Source: Telmatactis stephensoni
Taxonomy: Eukaryota; Cnidaria; Anthozoa; Actiniaria; Isophelliidae
Assembly: GCA_029948255.1 (NCBI GenBank)
Contig: JALIZF010001636.1
Span: forward strand, 1 to 64,000
Direction: 5' to 3'
Length of the DNA: 64,000 nucleotides
How positions within the stretch are numbered: position 1 is the stretch's first letter; each line of letters opens with the position of its first letter. This document shows positions 49,867-62,000 of this stretch, piece by piece. The notes beneath the pieces are model-generated. The model worked only from the letters and a program-made list of their open reading frames with translations, had not been told where the DNA came from and ran no database searches. Made by a program: the position numbers and the translations under genes.

Positions 49867-52800
49867 ATGTCAATACCGGGTTATGGCGTTCAAAGATCAT
49901 TCAGTCCTGGAATGTCAAGACAGTTTGGTCCTACAATGTCCCCTTCGTATCAAACCAGTCCTCAGATGCAAGCGATGGCTCAAGGTATCTCAAAACAGGA
50001 CTGATTGCTGTGTTTTTCTGCCTTAGCACTTGTATACATCTAGTGAAGTGTTTATTTAGTAACGAGGTCTCAATCACTAGCAGCCCTTTACAGGCTCGTG
50101 ACATGGTATATTTTCGTCTCACTGAAATTTTGATCCCTGAGCCCACATTTTTAGACATTTTTGATCTCTGATCCTTGGTGCAAAAAACTGAGCTGATCCC
50201 TGATCCTGACCCAATGTCACTGATCCTCAATCCCACCCATTTGATCCCTGAGACTTGGCCTCTGATCCCTGATCCTGGCCATAATTTGGGGCTTGATCCC
50301 TGATCCCATATACCATGTTACGAGCCTGATTTTACACATGATTATTCCAAGCCGACCTCAATATGCTGGTGGCGTAGGTCAGATCACACACTTTTTTCAA
50401 ACTGGAGAATATTTAGCACGGACAAGAACTAATCAAATCTATATAACCCAGCACTGGGCAAAGTCCATTTTAGGTTGCTACAGCGTAGTTGTATTGCTAG
50501 TGTAGTGTATCTAGTGTAGTTGTATTGCTAGTGTTTCATTGACTAGCAACCTACAGACATCAACACCAAACCAACCACAATGATGGAAGTGTAGGTCAGA
50601 CCACACACACCGGCAATTTCATGGCCTACTCTCCCCAAATAGTGGTATGGGCTCTTTAATTAACATCCTTCCAATGCAAGTCGTGAAGTGTGGAGAGACA
50701 ATATGAAGTCTGTTATCATTTAATGATATACAATTTGTAGATTTATTTGATGATTTATTCTATTATAGCTGCTAGGTTCAGACCACCCTACCTCCCAAAC
50801 AATCCTCAAGTCATGAATCAGGTATGCTTCATATAAGTATGAAAAAGTAACTGTGCAGTGTTTTGATTGGATAAGAAAGGGTATCCAGTGGTCCCCCAAA
50901 AAGTCAGTTTCTGGCAAAATGTTGGTCAAATTTTGTGGGTCTCAAAGTTTCGATTTTTCACAAAAAGCTGTCTCAGAGTCTCAGATTTTGAAAACAGAAA
51001 TTGATGAAAAAGCCTTTCAGGCTCACAAAAATTGATGCCTTAGGTCTTACAAAGTCTTGCCTTGACCATTTGACACCCTATAACATCAATGCATTATTAC
51101 ATACTGCTATACCCTCATGAAATGAAGTCACTATCTATCTATAATGTAGACAATCAAACTCTGAGACAGAACAACTATATAGGAATTTTTCATAGCATGC
51201 ACAATATGTTCTAAATACATGTATGCTTATATAGTAAAGTGATATTTAAATAATACTTTCAATTACATCATCAGGGAGGAGCACAGTGGCCCACTAGTGG
51301 TCAAATGAGTACACCCACTTATGGACAGCCAAGATTTCCTACCCAAAGATTTTTGACACAGGTTAGTCACACTAACTACATATTGTATGTTATCATATCA
51401 CCCATATTTGGCCCTATGTGCACTGCTTAGAAACCTTTGGCCATGTGACAGAATATATGGATTTTTGAAGGTGGTCCAGGAAAACCTGTATCTGGACCCA
51501 GACTTTTGCATGCATCCTAAAATAGAGAAAAAATGACCAAACAGAGTCAAATAATAAATACAAACTGCCAGAGTTAGGTCAGACTAGAAGGGAAAATATT
51601 TTGCTCTGGTTCATTCCGTACAGACTTTGCTGAGCTTGGTCCACGCAGCCATGACCTTGGGCCAAATATTTTCCCATCCAGCCCTCCCACTCAGTCAATA
51701 TTAAAAGTACATAGTATGTTATCACAGTGTTTTAACTTATTGTTTTAATGTTTAGGCTACAGATATCAGAGTACCCAAACCACCAAAACCTCCAGAAAAA
51801 CCACTCATGCCATACATGAGATATAGCAGAAAAGTAAGTTGTTTGCTATTGTCTACTAAAGTTAAACATCATTTAACATGCAATGTGGAAAAACAAGTAA
51901 TGCAAATCAGTATGACACCAAGTATATTTATATGGTTGTATACTGCTTGTGCTTGTAAATACAGGACACAAGACAAGGAACAATATGAGAGGGATCTTTA
52001 GTTACATTAAGTGACAAGCAACATATTGTGGAGCTCAAGACATATGTCAGAAACATTCAATTTTTATGATAATTGGTTTTAAATAGGTTTGGGACCAAGT
52101 CAAAAACCAGAATCCTGATCTAAAACTGTGGGAGATTGGAAAGATCATTGGTCAGATGTGGAGAGATCTTAATGATGAAGAGAAACAAGTATGTCACTAC
52201 TGTTTTACTTTGTAGCATTTCATCAGTATCATCAATAATAGTTATATGTGTATCTTGATTTCTCTGTTCATGTAATTGAGGATATTTGCCTTGTGAAAAA
52301 ATGCAGCTGCTAACATTTCTCACCTGTTTGTTTCTGTCTTTCTAGGAATATGTGGATGAATATGAAATCGAGAAAGTAAGTAAGAGTTATTTACTGAGAA
52401 CTGAGGCTTTTATCCAATATACACCCCAAAGGCCCACATGTGTGGCCCTCAGGAGGTAATTAACTGGCCTACTATTAAATAGGAAGGCAGTTACAATTTT
52501 GATTGAGGAAGTTTTCAGACAAAAACATTCCCAAAGGATGTCAAAAAATGATTTATTTGATCAAATGTTACTGAATTCCCAGAACGAAATCTTAAACAAT
52601 TGCTTTTCAACTCTTTCCACAGTAAAGTAAATGAACTTAATGATAACAGACAAATTGGCTTTTTTCCATCTGTTAATGCAGTTGTATAGAGTTTTTTAAA
52701 ACTTAAAAGGTTGCTATAGGAATGCAGAAGATCTTAATTTTGAATCTCACAGTTATTTATCAATAGATTTTTTTTGACAAATGTTTTTGCTTAGTTCATG

Positions 52801-55800
52801 ATCATTGAGGATCAGTAGAAATTTCTAAAGTCTGATGTCCAAATGTAGATGACCTAAGGAAGTATGATACAAACTAGGCAATTTCTGTATATAGCCCTTG
52901 TATGAGGCAAATACAAGATATACATGTAAAGCCTTCCAATAACAAAGAAAACTGACTCAATCTAAATAACGATCCTTATAGCCTGCACCACATCAACACT
53001 AAACAGTGGTTATTAAGTTACTTTGTGGAAGTTAACCAGTGCTAGAGATGCAAGCTACCTTATACTCCAATAAAACTGATTGATTTACATGTATACATTG
53101 TAGATTGTCTCAAATGTCTTGAACTTTTCTTCATTTTAGCAAGAATACAATGAGTCCATGAAATCCTACCATAACTCTCCATCTTATCAAGAATGGATTG
53201 CTGCCAAAGGAAGAGGTAAACAAAGTGAACCATGCTAGTACCAAGTCATTTGGTTGTTGTATCCCAGGGGGTACTACATGTAGTAAAACATTTCTGCACA
53301 GGGATGTTCAACCCAGACTTTCAACCCCTTACCCTTTTATATACCAAATTTTGGCAAAAATGTACCCCTTCTATATGTATTTCAGAGTGTGTATAAAACA
53401 ATGCCATAGTGAGAGCAAAGCATGCTCACATTTTAACATTTCATGTACATACATGTAAGTTGGTCTAGAGTGAACACTTCTCTAAAAATTCCTTTTATGT
53501 ACCCAAAATTATGAATTCCCTACCTTTTTCTATACATGTAATTGGAAATTCTCTACCCTTTTCTTTACCTCTAGCCTCAAAAAAGTGCCCCTTTTGGGCA
53601 GAGCATCCCCATATAGCCCACTATAGGGGTAACCCCCCCTGGGTTGTATATATAGTTGATTATTTTTAATTACCATTAACATCTTCCCTCCTTAGCACAA
53701 GCAGCTATACAAGCACAACAGTCGATGGAAAGAGCTATGATGAGCTCTGTGACATTTGGTGGGGTAAGTGCATTGATTAGAGCCCAGAAAAGATTTACAA
53801 ATGTGAGAAAGATGTTTTTTTTTTTTGCAATGGAAAAAAGGTTATTTTTAGTACAGCTTATTCATTTTGACATTACAGAAAATGGATGAACCAAGGTTTA
53901 GTCTTCAGTCTGTGGAAGAGGATGATGGTGAGTGCAGAACATTTTGCAAAACTTTCTTGCATTACATGTATTCAGGAGAGCACAAGAAGGAGTCTGAGAC
54001 TTTGCACACACCCTTATAAAACCTTCATCAGCCACATCTTCAATGTGTGCAAGTGGATGGTCTAAAAATAGCCAAATTGCAGGGCAACACCTCACATCAT
54101 GTGATGCACAAGTCTCAATCTTGTGGTTACACTCTCCTGATGTTATGCTATTGCTAGGTTTCATCCATTCCTTTGGGAATCAAAAGACAACAAAGTGGTA
54201 GCCATGTTGGATGAACAAACAATAGACACTAATGAGAAATCTTTTGTTGAAGTTCATCCAAGATGGCTGCCGTGACGTCACATGCAACAAAAGAATTCTA
54301 AACGTGACAAACTATCAAAAACAGTTGTAGACATCTTTAGTTGGATGTTTGGATGTCTGTGTATGGCGAAAGTGGTTAGTCTAGACTAGTAGTCTTCCAA
54401 GAGAGCTTCAACACTTGAACAGCTACTAAACATTTTAGAGCAGTTTTCTTATGTCTGTAAAATAGCAAGGTTGTGGCACGGCACAGTTAAGAACATTCTC
54501 CACTCATCACAGAAAGCACTCGCTGCGATCATTTTTACTCACTGTGAAATTTTGAACAATAGATTTTATTCTGAACAAGTACTTGATGGCTTGCTGCGAG
54601 TAATTTCTGCAATGAGTGGAGAATGGCCTTTACAGCAGGAATTTTGAATGTATTTATAGACATTATGGCACTGATACTGAACCACAGCATGGCACAGTAT
54701 GCTTCACAGTCATATCACAATTGCTCTAGAACATTTCAAAGAGATCACAGTCACTTCACACTTGACTGGTCCACATGTAAATTCAGTGTTTACTTTATAG
54801 CAGTCAAGTTCCATGTAGAAATAACTGAAAGCTGATAGCAATCACGTCCAGTCACACTTGATCAGTCAAACACAGGTCTTCCATTAGCACAACAGCAACT
54901 CATTTAGAAAAAAACAAACAACTTGATAAAGACAAGAATGATATAACTTGTTTGTGTTGTATGACTGCTTGATATTTTGTCACATTCTAAAATAGCATAT
55001 CATGTCGGCTTCATTGCGCAGTGGCTATGTCCTGTAGTCAAGGGTGGACACCCAGGTTTAATGCAGTGAATTTATTTTGTCTACTGCTTAAATTGATACC
55101 ATTATTCCCAAACATCAGAATGCATCATCTAAGCTGTTCTCTGGTGCATGTACATATAGCAGAATGTTTTAGAAATGGTTTATTGATGGTATGTCGATGT
55201 TATTGATAGCATTGATATGGAGGTGATATCGATGTTTATAATTTAATTTTGATATCAAATACAATATACTCTGTGGTCTACCAATGGTATTTCATCGATA
55301 TTGATCATATCTCAATCACTCTGTTATTATGCTCTTGATTTGAGTTCATTCTTACATAATTATACTGTACTTATTGCCCAATAAAACCAAAACACCTCTG
55401 ATAAATAAAATAACAAACAATGTCAAGATAGGACTAAGTGTAGAGATTGCATTCCTTGTTGTACCCCTCCCTTTCATCCTCATTTCCCATTTTTTCAGTT
55501 TAGCAAAGTGTTTTTGTCATCCCCTAGATGATGATGATAGCTTCTCCGTCAAGCATGTTGCTGCTGCAAGGTTTCAACGCAACCACAAACTAATGGCTGA
55601 AGTGTTCAGTGAAGCAGTTGTCCCAGACGTACGAACAGGTACAACATCTAACTGAGTTTTACTGCACACGTATACAGTATTTGCTGGTTTAATGCGCCGC
55701 GGCCCGTATTTAAATTTTTGAGATTTCAGATGGTGCTTAATCGAGGGCAGTGTTTCATGTAAATACGGTTAGCAACATAAAAGAACAGTGTTTTATGTAT

Positions 55801-56727
55801 TCTTTCATGGCTGTTTGTTTTTCCTCTTATTTGCATCTTATACTAGATCAATGTATATAATATTGCATGTGGTTAATCTTTCTCCATTTCCACTGTGCAT
55901 CTGTTGGACTACTGTATGCTACGTATGACTTTCTTATACTTGCAGTGGTAACAAAGACACGGCTTGGAGTTCTGAAACGTCAAGTACAGTCTCTTATCTC
56001 TCATCAAGTAAGTAAAGCAAATCTTAAGCTTAGAAAATAATTTATGTACGATTCCATTCATAAAGTTAAAACTTACCTTCTTCACTGTGTACACCCCTAA
56101 AGAACCTATAATAGTTAATGTACAGGTTGTCAAACAGCGGTGGATTTTGCCGGCTGAAAGTCGCCGTAAAATGCGATTAAAAAAACAAAAACCGAAATAA
56201 AGCTTTTGCTCCCAGCGTCCGCCCAGTGCAGTCTACTAAATTTCATTAGCATCGAGACTGCACTGCTTCGGACCAAGAAATTTCCTTGTAAATAAATAAG
56301 TTAGCAAGGAGAAGTACACCATTGTGTGTAAAACGTTCTAAAGAATACACGTGAAATAACGTACATTTTTTCTCAGAAAAAACTGGAAACTGAACTTCAA
56401 CAGATAGAGGAAAAGTTTGAAGGAAAAAAGCGAAAGTTTATTGAAGACAGTGAAAAATTCAACGGTGCTTTGAAAAAGGTAACTCAGTATTCCAACCATA
56501 AAACACACAAAAATTGAATAAATGGTTGAGTTATTACAAACTTTTAGTTCTCTGTTTAATAAATAAATTGTTGTATTTCCGTTTAGCTTTGTGAGCTACC
56601 CCGTGAAGGTGAACGCGAGAGAGTAAGTGAAACTTCAAGGTCATCCAATAAAGAAGAAATCGCCAAGCAAGAGAAAGATGCTTCCCCTACAGCAACTGAC
56701 ATTACTACTACATCGGAAACGAACTGA
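49867..56727 (+). CDS. SMARCE1: SWI/SNF subunit SMARCE1 (BAF57), HMG-box protein
   Basis: SMARCE1 is a DNA-binding subunit of the BAF chromatin-remodelling complex in the nucleus. The 13 coding exons are 49867-49984, 50769-50821, 51275-51361, 51756-51833, 52087-52188, 52346-52375, 53140-53215, 53696-53763, 53879-53927, 55528-55638, 55946-56007, 56377-56478 and 56587-56727. All phases join with GT-AG borders, giving 358 aa (human about 411; the acidic C-terminal tail is shorter). Residues 1-86 are Pro/Ser/Gln-rich. The HMG box spans about 99-167: [18 protein letters not shown], then [20 protein letters not shown], then the [18 protein letters not shown] end. Residues about 222-312 hold the conserved [20 protein letters not shown] segment and a coiled coil. 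The start ATG is followed directly by the family's PGYG-type N-terminus. Its 3' end converges on the GPCR. Confidence 0.95.
50092..50328. mobile_element. MITE with internal TGATCCCTGATCC repeats in SMARCE1 intron 1
   Basis: The ends GGCTCGTGACATGGTATAT and its inverse (one mismatch) form inverted repeats of about 19 bp. The interior repeats TGATCCCTGATCC-like words several times. Confidence 0.8.
53258..53650. mobile_element. MITE-like element in SMARCE1 intron 7
   Basis: CCCAGGGGGTAC near the left edge and the inverse CCCCCCTGGG at the right edge frame a non-coding segment with GGGGCA/TGCCCC words. Boundaries are approximate. Confidence 0.5.
54625..54790. mobile_element. MITE, GAGCGGTTTTCG family, CpG-decayed copy 4
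   Basis: It is recognised by its core GAATGTATTTATAGACATTA and TGGCACTGATACTGAACCAC, which match the family core at 16301 except that nearly every CG has become TG or CA. It sits in SMARCE1 intron 9. Confidence 0.65.
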
Positions 56728-56840
56728 ATTCACCATAGAATCGTTTGAAACGTGATAATATTATTAGAGATATTGGTTCTTGGCTGCTGTGTACTTCATT
56801 CTATAAAACTATAATTAGATACTTAGATTAAACTATTTAT

Positions 56841-56846
56841 AATAAA
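56841..56846 (+). terminator. SMARCE1 polyadenylation signal
   Basis: AATAAA 114 bp after the SMARCE1 stop codon, at a normal distance for a short 3' UTR. Confidence 0.65.
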
Positions 56847-57940
56847 AAGATAACTGGAAGATAAGTAGAACTGTTGAGTTTTGTGGATATACTCAAGTTA
56901 ATCAACTTAATCCCACCTCTCGCGTCTTTTGCCCTGGTGTGCTTGTATAGTCGGAGCTTTTGGGGAGAGTGAGGGGAACCACCCTAAAATTGACACCCAA
57001 CCCATCATCCATATATCAGAGATAGAGCAGCATATCCCAACAATCTCCAGTTTCATTACAAATTGTAGAGCAAATATTGTTCGTATTACCACTACGAAGC
57101 AACTTCGCTCGGTTGCAAAGAGTGTGGAAAACGAAAATTTGTTGCCCAATAAGTAGTAGTGCGATCAACATTTTCTCTGCAAATTGCAGCGCAACTGTGT
57201 CTCACGATTTTTTTGTCCGTATAACCGTACCTTAACCGCTGGTACCATCTCTTAGGAAGGATTAGATTACCCATTTATAATAGATAACCACGAGCAGTCA
57301 TTTTGACGGCTACCTCTGCAGCTTTTTATTTCAGAACTCCGATATCTAATATAGTTAAGGTAATGGTATTATATAATTACTTTCAATCCTCTGGTCTCCG
57401 GTGATATTATTTCTTGGTATAGAACTTTTATATTAAACTGATATTCTTATATTTGTGCCTTTGGCATTTTATGCTTTTTTATAGTCGCGCAGTAGGTAAT
57501 CTTCAATATCATGATTCGATGCTGGTGAGTTTCGCCTGTGTGACGCTTTCTTTCTATTTCCTATTTCTTCCATTTATTTTTCTATCGATACTCTCATTTT
57601 ATTTTACAGTTTCGTCGGGGGAAATTTCCCCCTGATTCTTTTCTCTCATCTCTCTACTTTATTTTCCTGGTAGATCTCTTCCTAAAGGGTTGTGCTTGGA
57701 TTGCTATACATAATATTGGCACAAAGCTACAGTCATCTTAAGCTAAGATTACTACATCGCACGTACAATATTTAAAGTTAGTGACCGCGTGGCGATCTGG
57801 CTTGTAGCCTATGACGTGTCAGTGTCAGCACGGCCATGGCTTTCCCCCTCTTCTCCCCTCTCCCCTCTCCCCTCAGGGGCGCTCACAGCAGGCTACGGCC
57901 ATGGCCAACAATATAGAGGAGCTAGAGTAACTATTAAACT
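56847..57940. other. Interval between convergent SMARCE1 and GPCR genes
   Basis: No coding exon is supported. On the - strand several AATAAA words (for example 57573-57578 and 57598-57603) could end the GPCR transcript. An 80-codon frame at 56907-57149 has no family match that I recognise. Confidence 0.4.
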
Positions 57941-59098
57941 CTACACATCACTAGAATTGTTATTGTGAGGACTAAACAATGAGTTTGTTTGCCCACTGTT
58001 TCTGCCAGATCGACCTAGTTTTGTCTGTATAAAATACGTAAAAACCGAGCTCCGACGTCTTTCAGCCGAATCTTCACCGGAGACTTCAATAGAAGACATA
58101 GCCGACTTCCCAAAAGAACGAGTCATAATCTTTTTGAAAGCTCGTCGAAAGTCGTTATTGAAGTAGGCATAGATGAAGGGATTAAGAGCGCTGTTAAGGT
58201 TAGGGAGTACGTGGAAGAATAATGATATTACGATCGCATTCCAAGGGTATGGAAGAGAGGTCAGCAAGGTTGGGTTGTACTGTGCTATGGTAAAGAGCAC
58301 GAAAAATGGACACCAACATATGGTGAAAGTTCCGATAACAACCGCAAGTGTTTTTGTGGCTTTAAAGTCTTTGATGATACTGTTGTGTCGACTTTTGTCT
58401 TCTTTGCTGTGGTGGACGCTCGTCTCGGCCATTTTATTAAATTGTTTCAAGGCTTCCACAAAGACTTTAGCATAGTTAATAACGAGTATAACCAGAGGGA
58501 GTATAAAAGCCACTATCGTAGCCACGGTATAAAACACTTGATTGATATTAAGACAGGCTTTTCCCTCTTGGAGTACCACTCCCTGTGGTCCTTCCTTAGT
58601 TCGACTAGGCCAGCGTAGGAGGGAGAGAGATGCCAGAATAGCAGAGTACAGCCATACGCTACCCACTGCAATAAACACCCTTTTTTGTGTCAAGACAACA
58701 TGATACTGGAATGGTTTGGTAATCTTGAGGTAACGATCGATGCTTATTAGTGCTAGATTGGCTATAGACGCCGCAGCGCACACCATATCAACCCATATCC
58801 ATATATAGCACTGGTGAAGCTCGAATATCCTACCTGACGTCTGCGCGAGTCGGAAAGATAATCCGACTAAAGCGTACAGCAGGTCGGCGACTGCCAGACT
58901 CGCCACGAACCAGTTAGTGGAGCTTCTTAAGCGTCTGTCAAGGTATATTGCCAAACATACTAAAGTGTTGCCAGCCACTGTTACGACAAGTATGACAGCG
59001 TAATAAGTCAGGAAAAAGTTCTTTCTGATATCAATTACACTGGGATCGATAGCTGCAGTAGTAGTTGTAGTGCTATTGTTGTTACTAGTGTCGGCCAT
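57941..59098 (-). CDS. Class A (rhodopsin-like) GPCR, aminergic-like
   Basis: An intronless seven-transmembrane receptor of 385 aa. I start it at ATG 59098 (good Kozak G at +4), since the two codons upstream are ATC and GTG. The N-terminus is Asn/Thr-rich with possible N-glycosylation (NNST). TM1 has GNTLV, TM2 LAVADLL and TM3 ends in ISIDRYLKI. TM4 has a Trp, TM5 a Pro, TM6 reads CWCPFF and TM7 NPFIYAYF, followed by an amphipathic FRRAFKKI helix 8. Cysteines in HQCYIW and KACLN can form the usual TM3-ECL2 disulfide. TM3 reads DMVCAAASIANL, which aligns with biogenic-amine receptors and keeps the Asp that binds amines. TM5 lacks the catecholamine serines. The ligand is unknown; opsin is excluded because TM7 has no retinal-binding Lys. 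The C-tail is Ser-rich. Confidence 0.93.
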   Translation of the reverse strand: MADTSNNNSTTTTTAAIDPSVIDIRKNFFLTYYAVILVVTVAGNTLVCLAIYLDRRLRSSTNWFVASLAVADLLYALVGLSFRLAQTSGRIFELHQCYIWIWVDMVCAAASIANLALISIDRYLKITKPFQYHVVLTQKRVFIAVGSVWLYSAILASLSLLRWPSRTKEGPQGVVLQEGKACLNINQVFYTVATIVAFILPLVILVINYAKVFVEALKQFNKMAETSVHHSKEDKSRHNSIIKDFKATKTLAVVIGTFTICWCPFFVLFTIAQYNPTLLTSLPYPWNAIVISLFFHVLPNLNSALNPFIYAYFNNDFRRAFKKIMTRSFGKSAMSSIEVSGEDSAERRRSSVFTYFIQTKLGRSGRNSGQTNSLFSPHNNNSSDV

Positions 59099-62000
59099 GA
59101 TCACGTCGTGGCCCTACAAATTGGTACCAAAACTGAACTGAAGGTCGTTAAGTAGTGTCTTGAACGTTTTTGTCCAAATGAGTCTTCACAAATGAGCCTA
59201 CTTTAGCTACGAAGGCTTTTAAATTAACAGCTTCTTCCTTAATGCACTGTTGCCAATTAAGTGATCTTCTTTTGAAGAAGTGTTATTATTATATTCCGTT
59301 CGTTTTTACCAAGTATTTTTGAGAGGGGCCTAGCCAGGTAGTTTCTCAAGGACTTTGAATAGAACGTCACTTTGCTGTCACCTTGCTCCCTTTGCCAAAT
59401 ACTGTTACTCGATGTTCTTTTCGGATTCAGGCCCTATCTATCAAATGTACTTTTAAATATCAACTCCGTTAAGTGCTTGTTGTTTTTCACCTTGTAAAGT
59501 TATGATAAAAATCGATGTGGATATCAACCAAAATCGTTGCCAAAACTTCGCAACTCCTGCTCTAGGAAAGGTTCAGTTATTCTGTGCTGTTGTCGTTATT
59601 TACTCAGTGAAAGTTGAACACCACCAAAATTTAACGTCTCATTTGTTATACCCCCAAGGCAATTGTTGAGAGAACAGTGCTCGTCAAAGACCAGAATCTG
59701 AATGCCGCTCTCAAATTCTTGAATCCCTGGAAATAAACATATTGCAGCATTAATTTTCGGACGTCATTATATCGTAACTTCGCAGCAGATCAGCGCGCGT
59801 AAATGGTTCTCATTCCGGTACTTAGAGAGAAATATTATCAACTTTGTGTTAATATTGAAAGATGTGATAGAAAAGCTTATGTAACGACTATACTGGTCCC
59901 ATTAATGGCATTCATACCGCTTTGATATATTATGTTTTATATGTCCTGTTTTCTTAGCAAAAAAAAAAAAAACCGTGGCAAAACAGGTTCGTTAGGTTCC
60001 ACGTCAGTCATTCTTCGCAAATTTGTGTTATACAACTGAGCCAATCAATTCAGATAAATTTGTCAACTTTGTGATATATAACTGAGCTAATTAAGTCAGT
60101 TAAATTTATCTCAATTTATAAAAAAAAACACGTATGTTTAAAAAATACTGATTAGCAAAAAAGATAACCAATTAATATACTGAAAAAGTTCGTGGAGGGT
60201 AAAACTTATAGGTGAACCCCATGCCGATATGTGACGTCAGTTGAGTTAATGGCTGCATGGTTGATCTATTGTAAAAGCTGTCTTCATGCACCAAACACAA
60301 CATGTTATTCCGAGAGTCCGTGTAATTCAGTTCAAGACGTAATAAGTAGATCCATGTGTTAGTAACTCTTTTTCTTTGTTGTTGTTGTTTTTTTTTCCTT
60401 TCTCTCTCTCTTGCTTTTATTTGACATTATTTTTCTTCCTTTTATCTTTTCTTTTCTTTTCCTTTTCTTTTCTTTTCTATTTCTTTTCTTTTCTGTTCTG
60501 TTCTTCTATTTTCTTTTCTTTTCTAGATTTTTCTTAATTCTAATTTCACATTTCTAATCACTCAACCATATAGCGTTAACTCCGCGCTCCTATCATTTCG
60601 TGTCTGATTCAACTTAAACAGGAAAACATTCTTAGGAAATGACTACATTGAATGCGAGAATAAATACCTAAATGAGGCCAAAAACTAAAAATATTATCTT
60701 TTCATCTTGCCTTCCAATGGATTAAAGTAACATCTCTTCCATTAGGGCGAATTAGTATACCTTGCACCCCACAAGGATGTAATAACACATGCGGCATGTT
60801 AGACTACTGGCTAAAGTGACACAAAACGACTCTTTGAATATATTCATTTTTAGTAAAATAAACTCTTTTATTGTCCAGTTATATAACGAACACCGTAATG
60901 AAGTATTTATTTAATGGGCTTCCATACTACAAAAATAAAAAGAAAGAAAATAAAAATAAACTCCAGCTGCTCAGTTCAGCCGGGCTAGCAGTCCGCCGAT
61001 CTCCGTCAAACGAAGTCTCGTTCTATCAGAAGTCTCGTTCTTCTGACTGTAAGCATTTTAAGAAATAAAATAAAAGAAGAATTTTCGATTGCCATGTCCG
61101 CAGAAATAATTACATCAGACTTGCAGTAAAGTAAATATTGCCTTAAAAAAATATATGTCGAGATAGAAGACTTTCAATTTATCTCTCAGTGTAAAGATAA
61201 GTGTTCAGTTTTTAAACTGAACACATTGTTTCCAGTATTATCAGTTTTAGATGAAGTACTGAACTATCTACTAAAGTGACAATGCTCTGACAATAGTAAA
61301 TCGAATCGACTGTCTGCGAGACAACTAACATAACTCATAACCCAGACTCAACGCCGGCTTAAACTTTAATTATTTAATGTATCAAAAAACACATTAAAAA
61401 GAATGTTTTTAAGCACTACTTTTGACCAAAAAAAGTTCTGAGTAGAAATTATTACTTTAAGCCACGAATCTACTCAAAGTCTTCTGACTGTTCAGTCTAG
61501 TGAAGCAAAACGTCCACGCTTCCAATACTTCAGTGGTTGATATCTGTTTAACTTTGCAAATACTAAAAGAATTTCAGTTTGATAGAATATTTAGCCATTT
61601 GTTAGGTTTACTTAGTTAGGGAGTTGTATATAAACATTAGCGTTTTCTCATGAAACGGTTTCAAAATAATACATAAATACTGATAAATATATGAACAGAG
61701 CGGAACTCGACTGCGGGACGCGATATATAGAAACGTTCTGTCGTATTAGACATAAAATAACACGAAGGAAGACTAATGTAATGAGCTTCAATTTTTTCTT
61801 CTTTATCTATGAGAGAAGTAAAAACTTTTCCGCTGAAAGTGAATAGGACGCGATACTGAATTGCTTGGATGTACTAAACTCATTCTCTGCATTATTCATA
61901 TTCACTGATACACTTAGAGCTAATATTGTCCTTGCATTTCTTAACGTTATATCGTCAAGTTTTGCGTTCTATCAGAGTACAAGCCTTACTAAAGAGTAAA

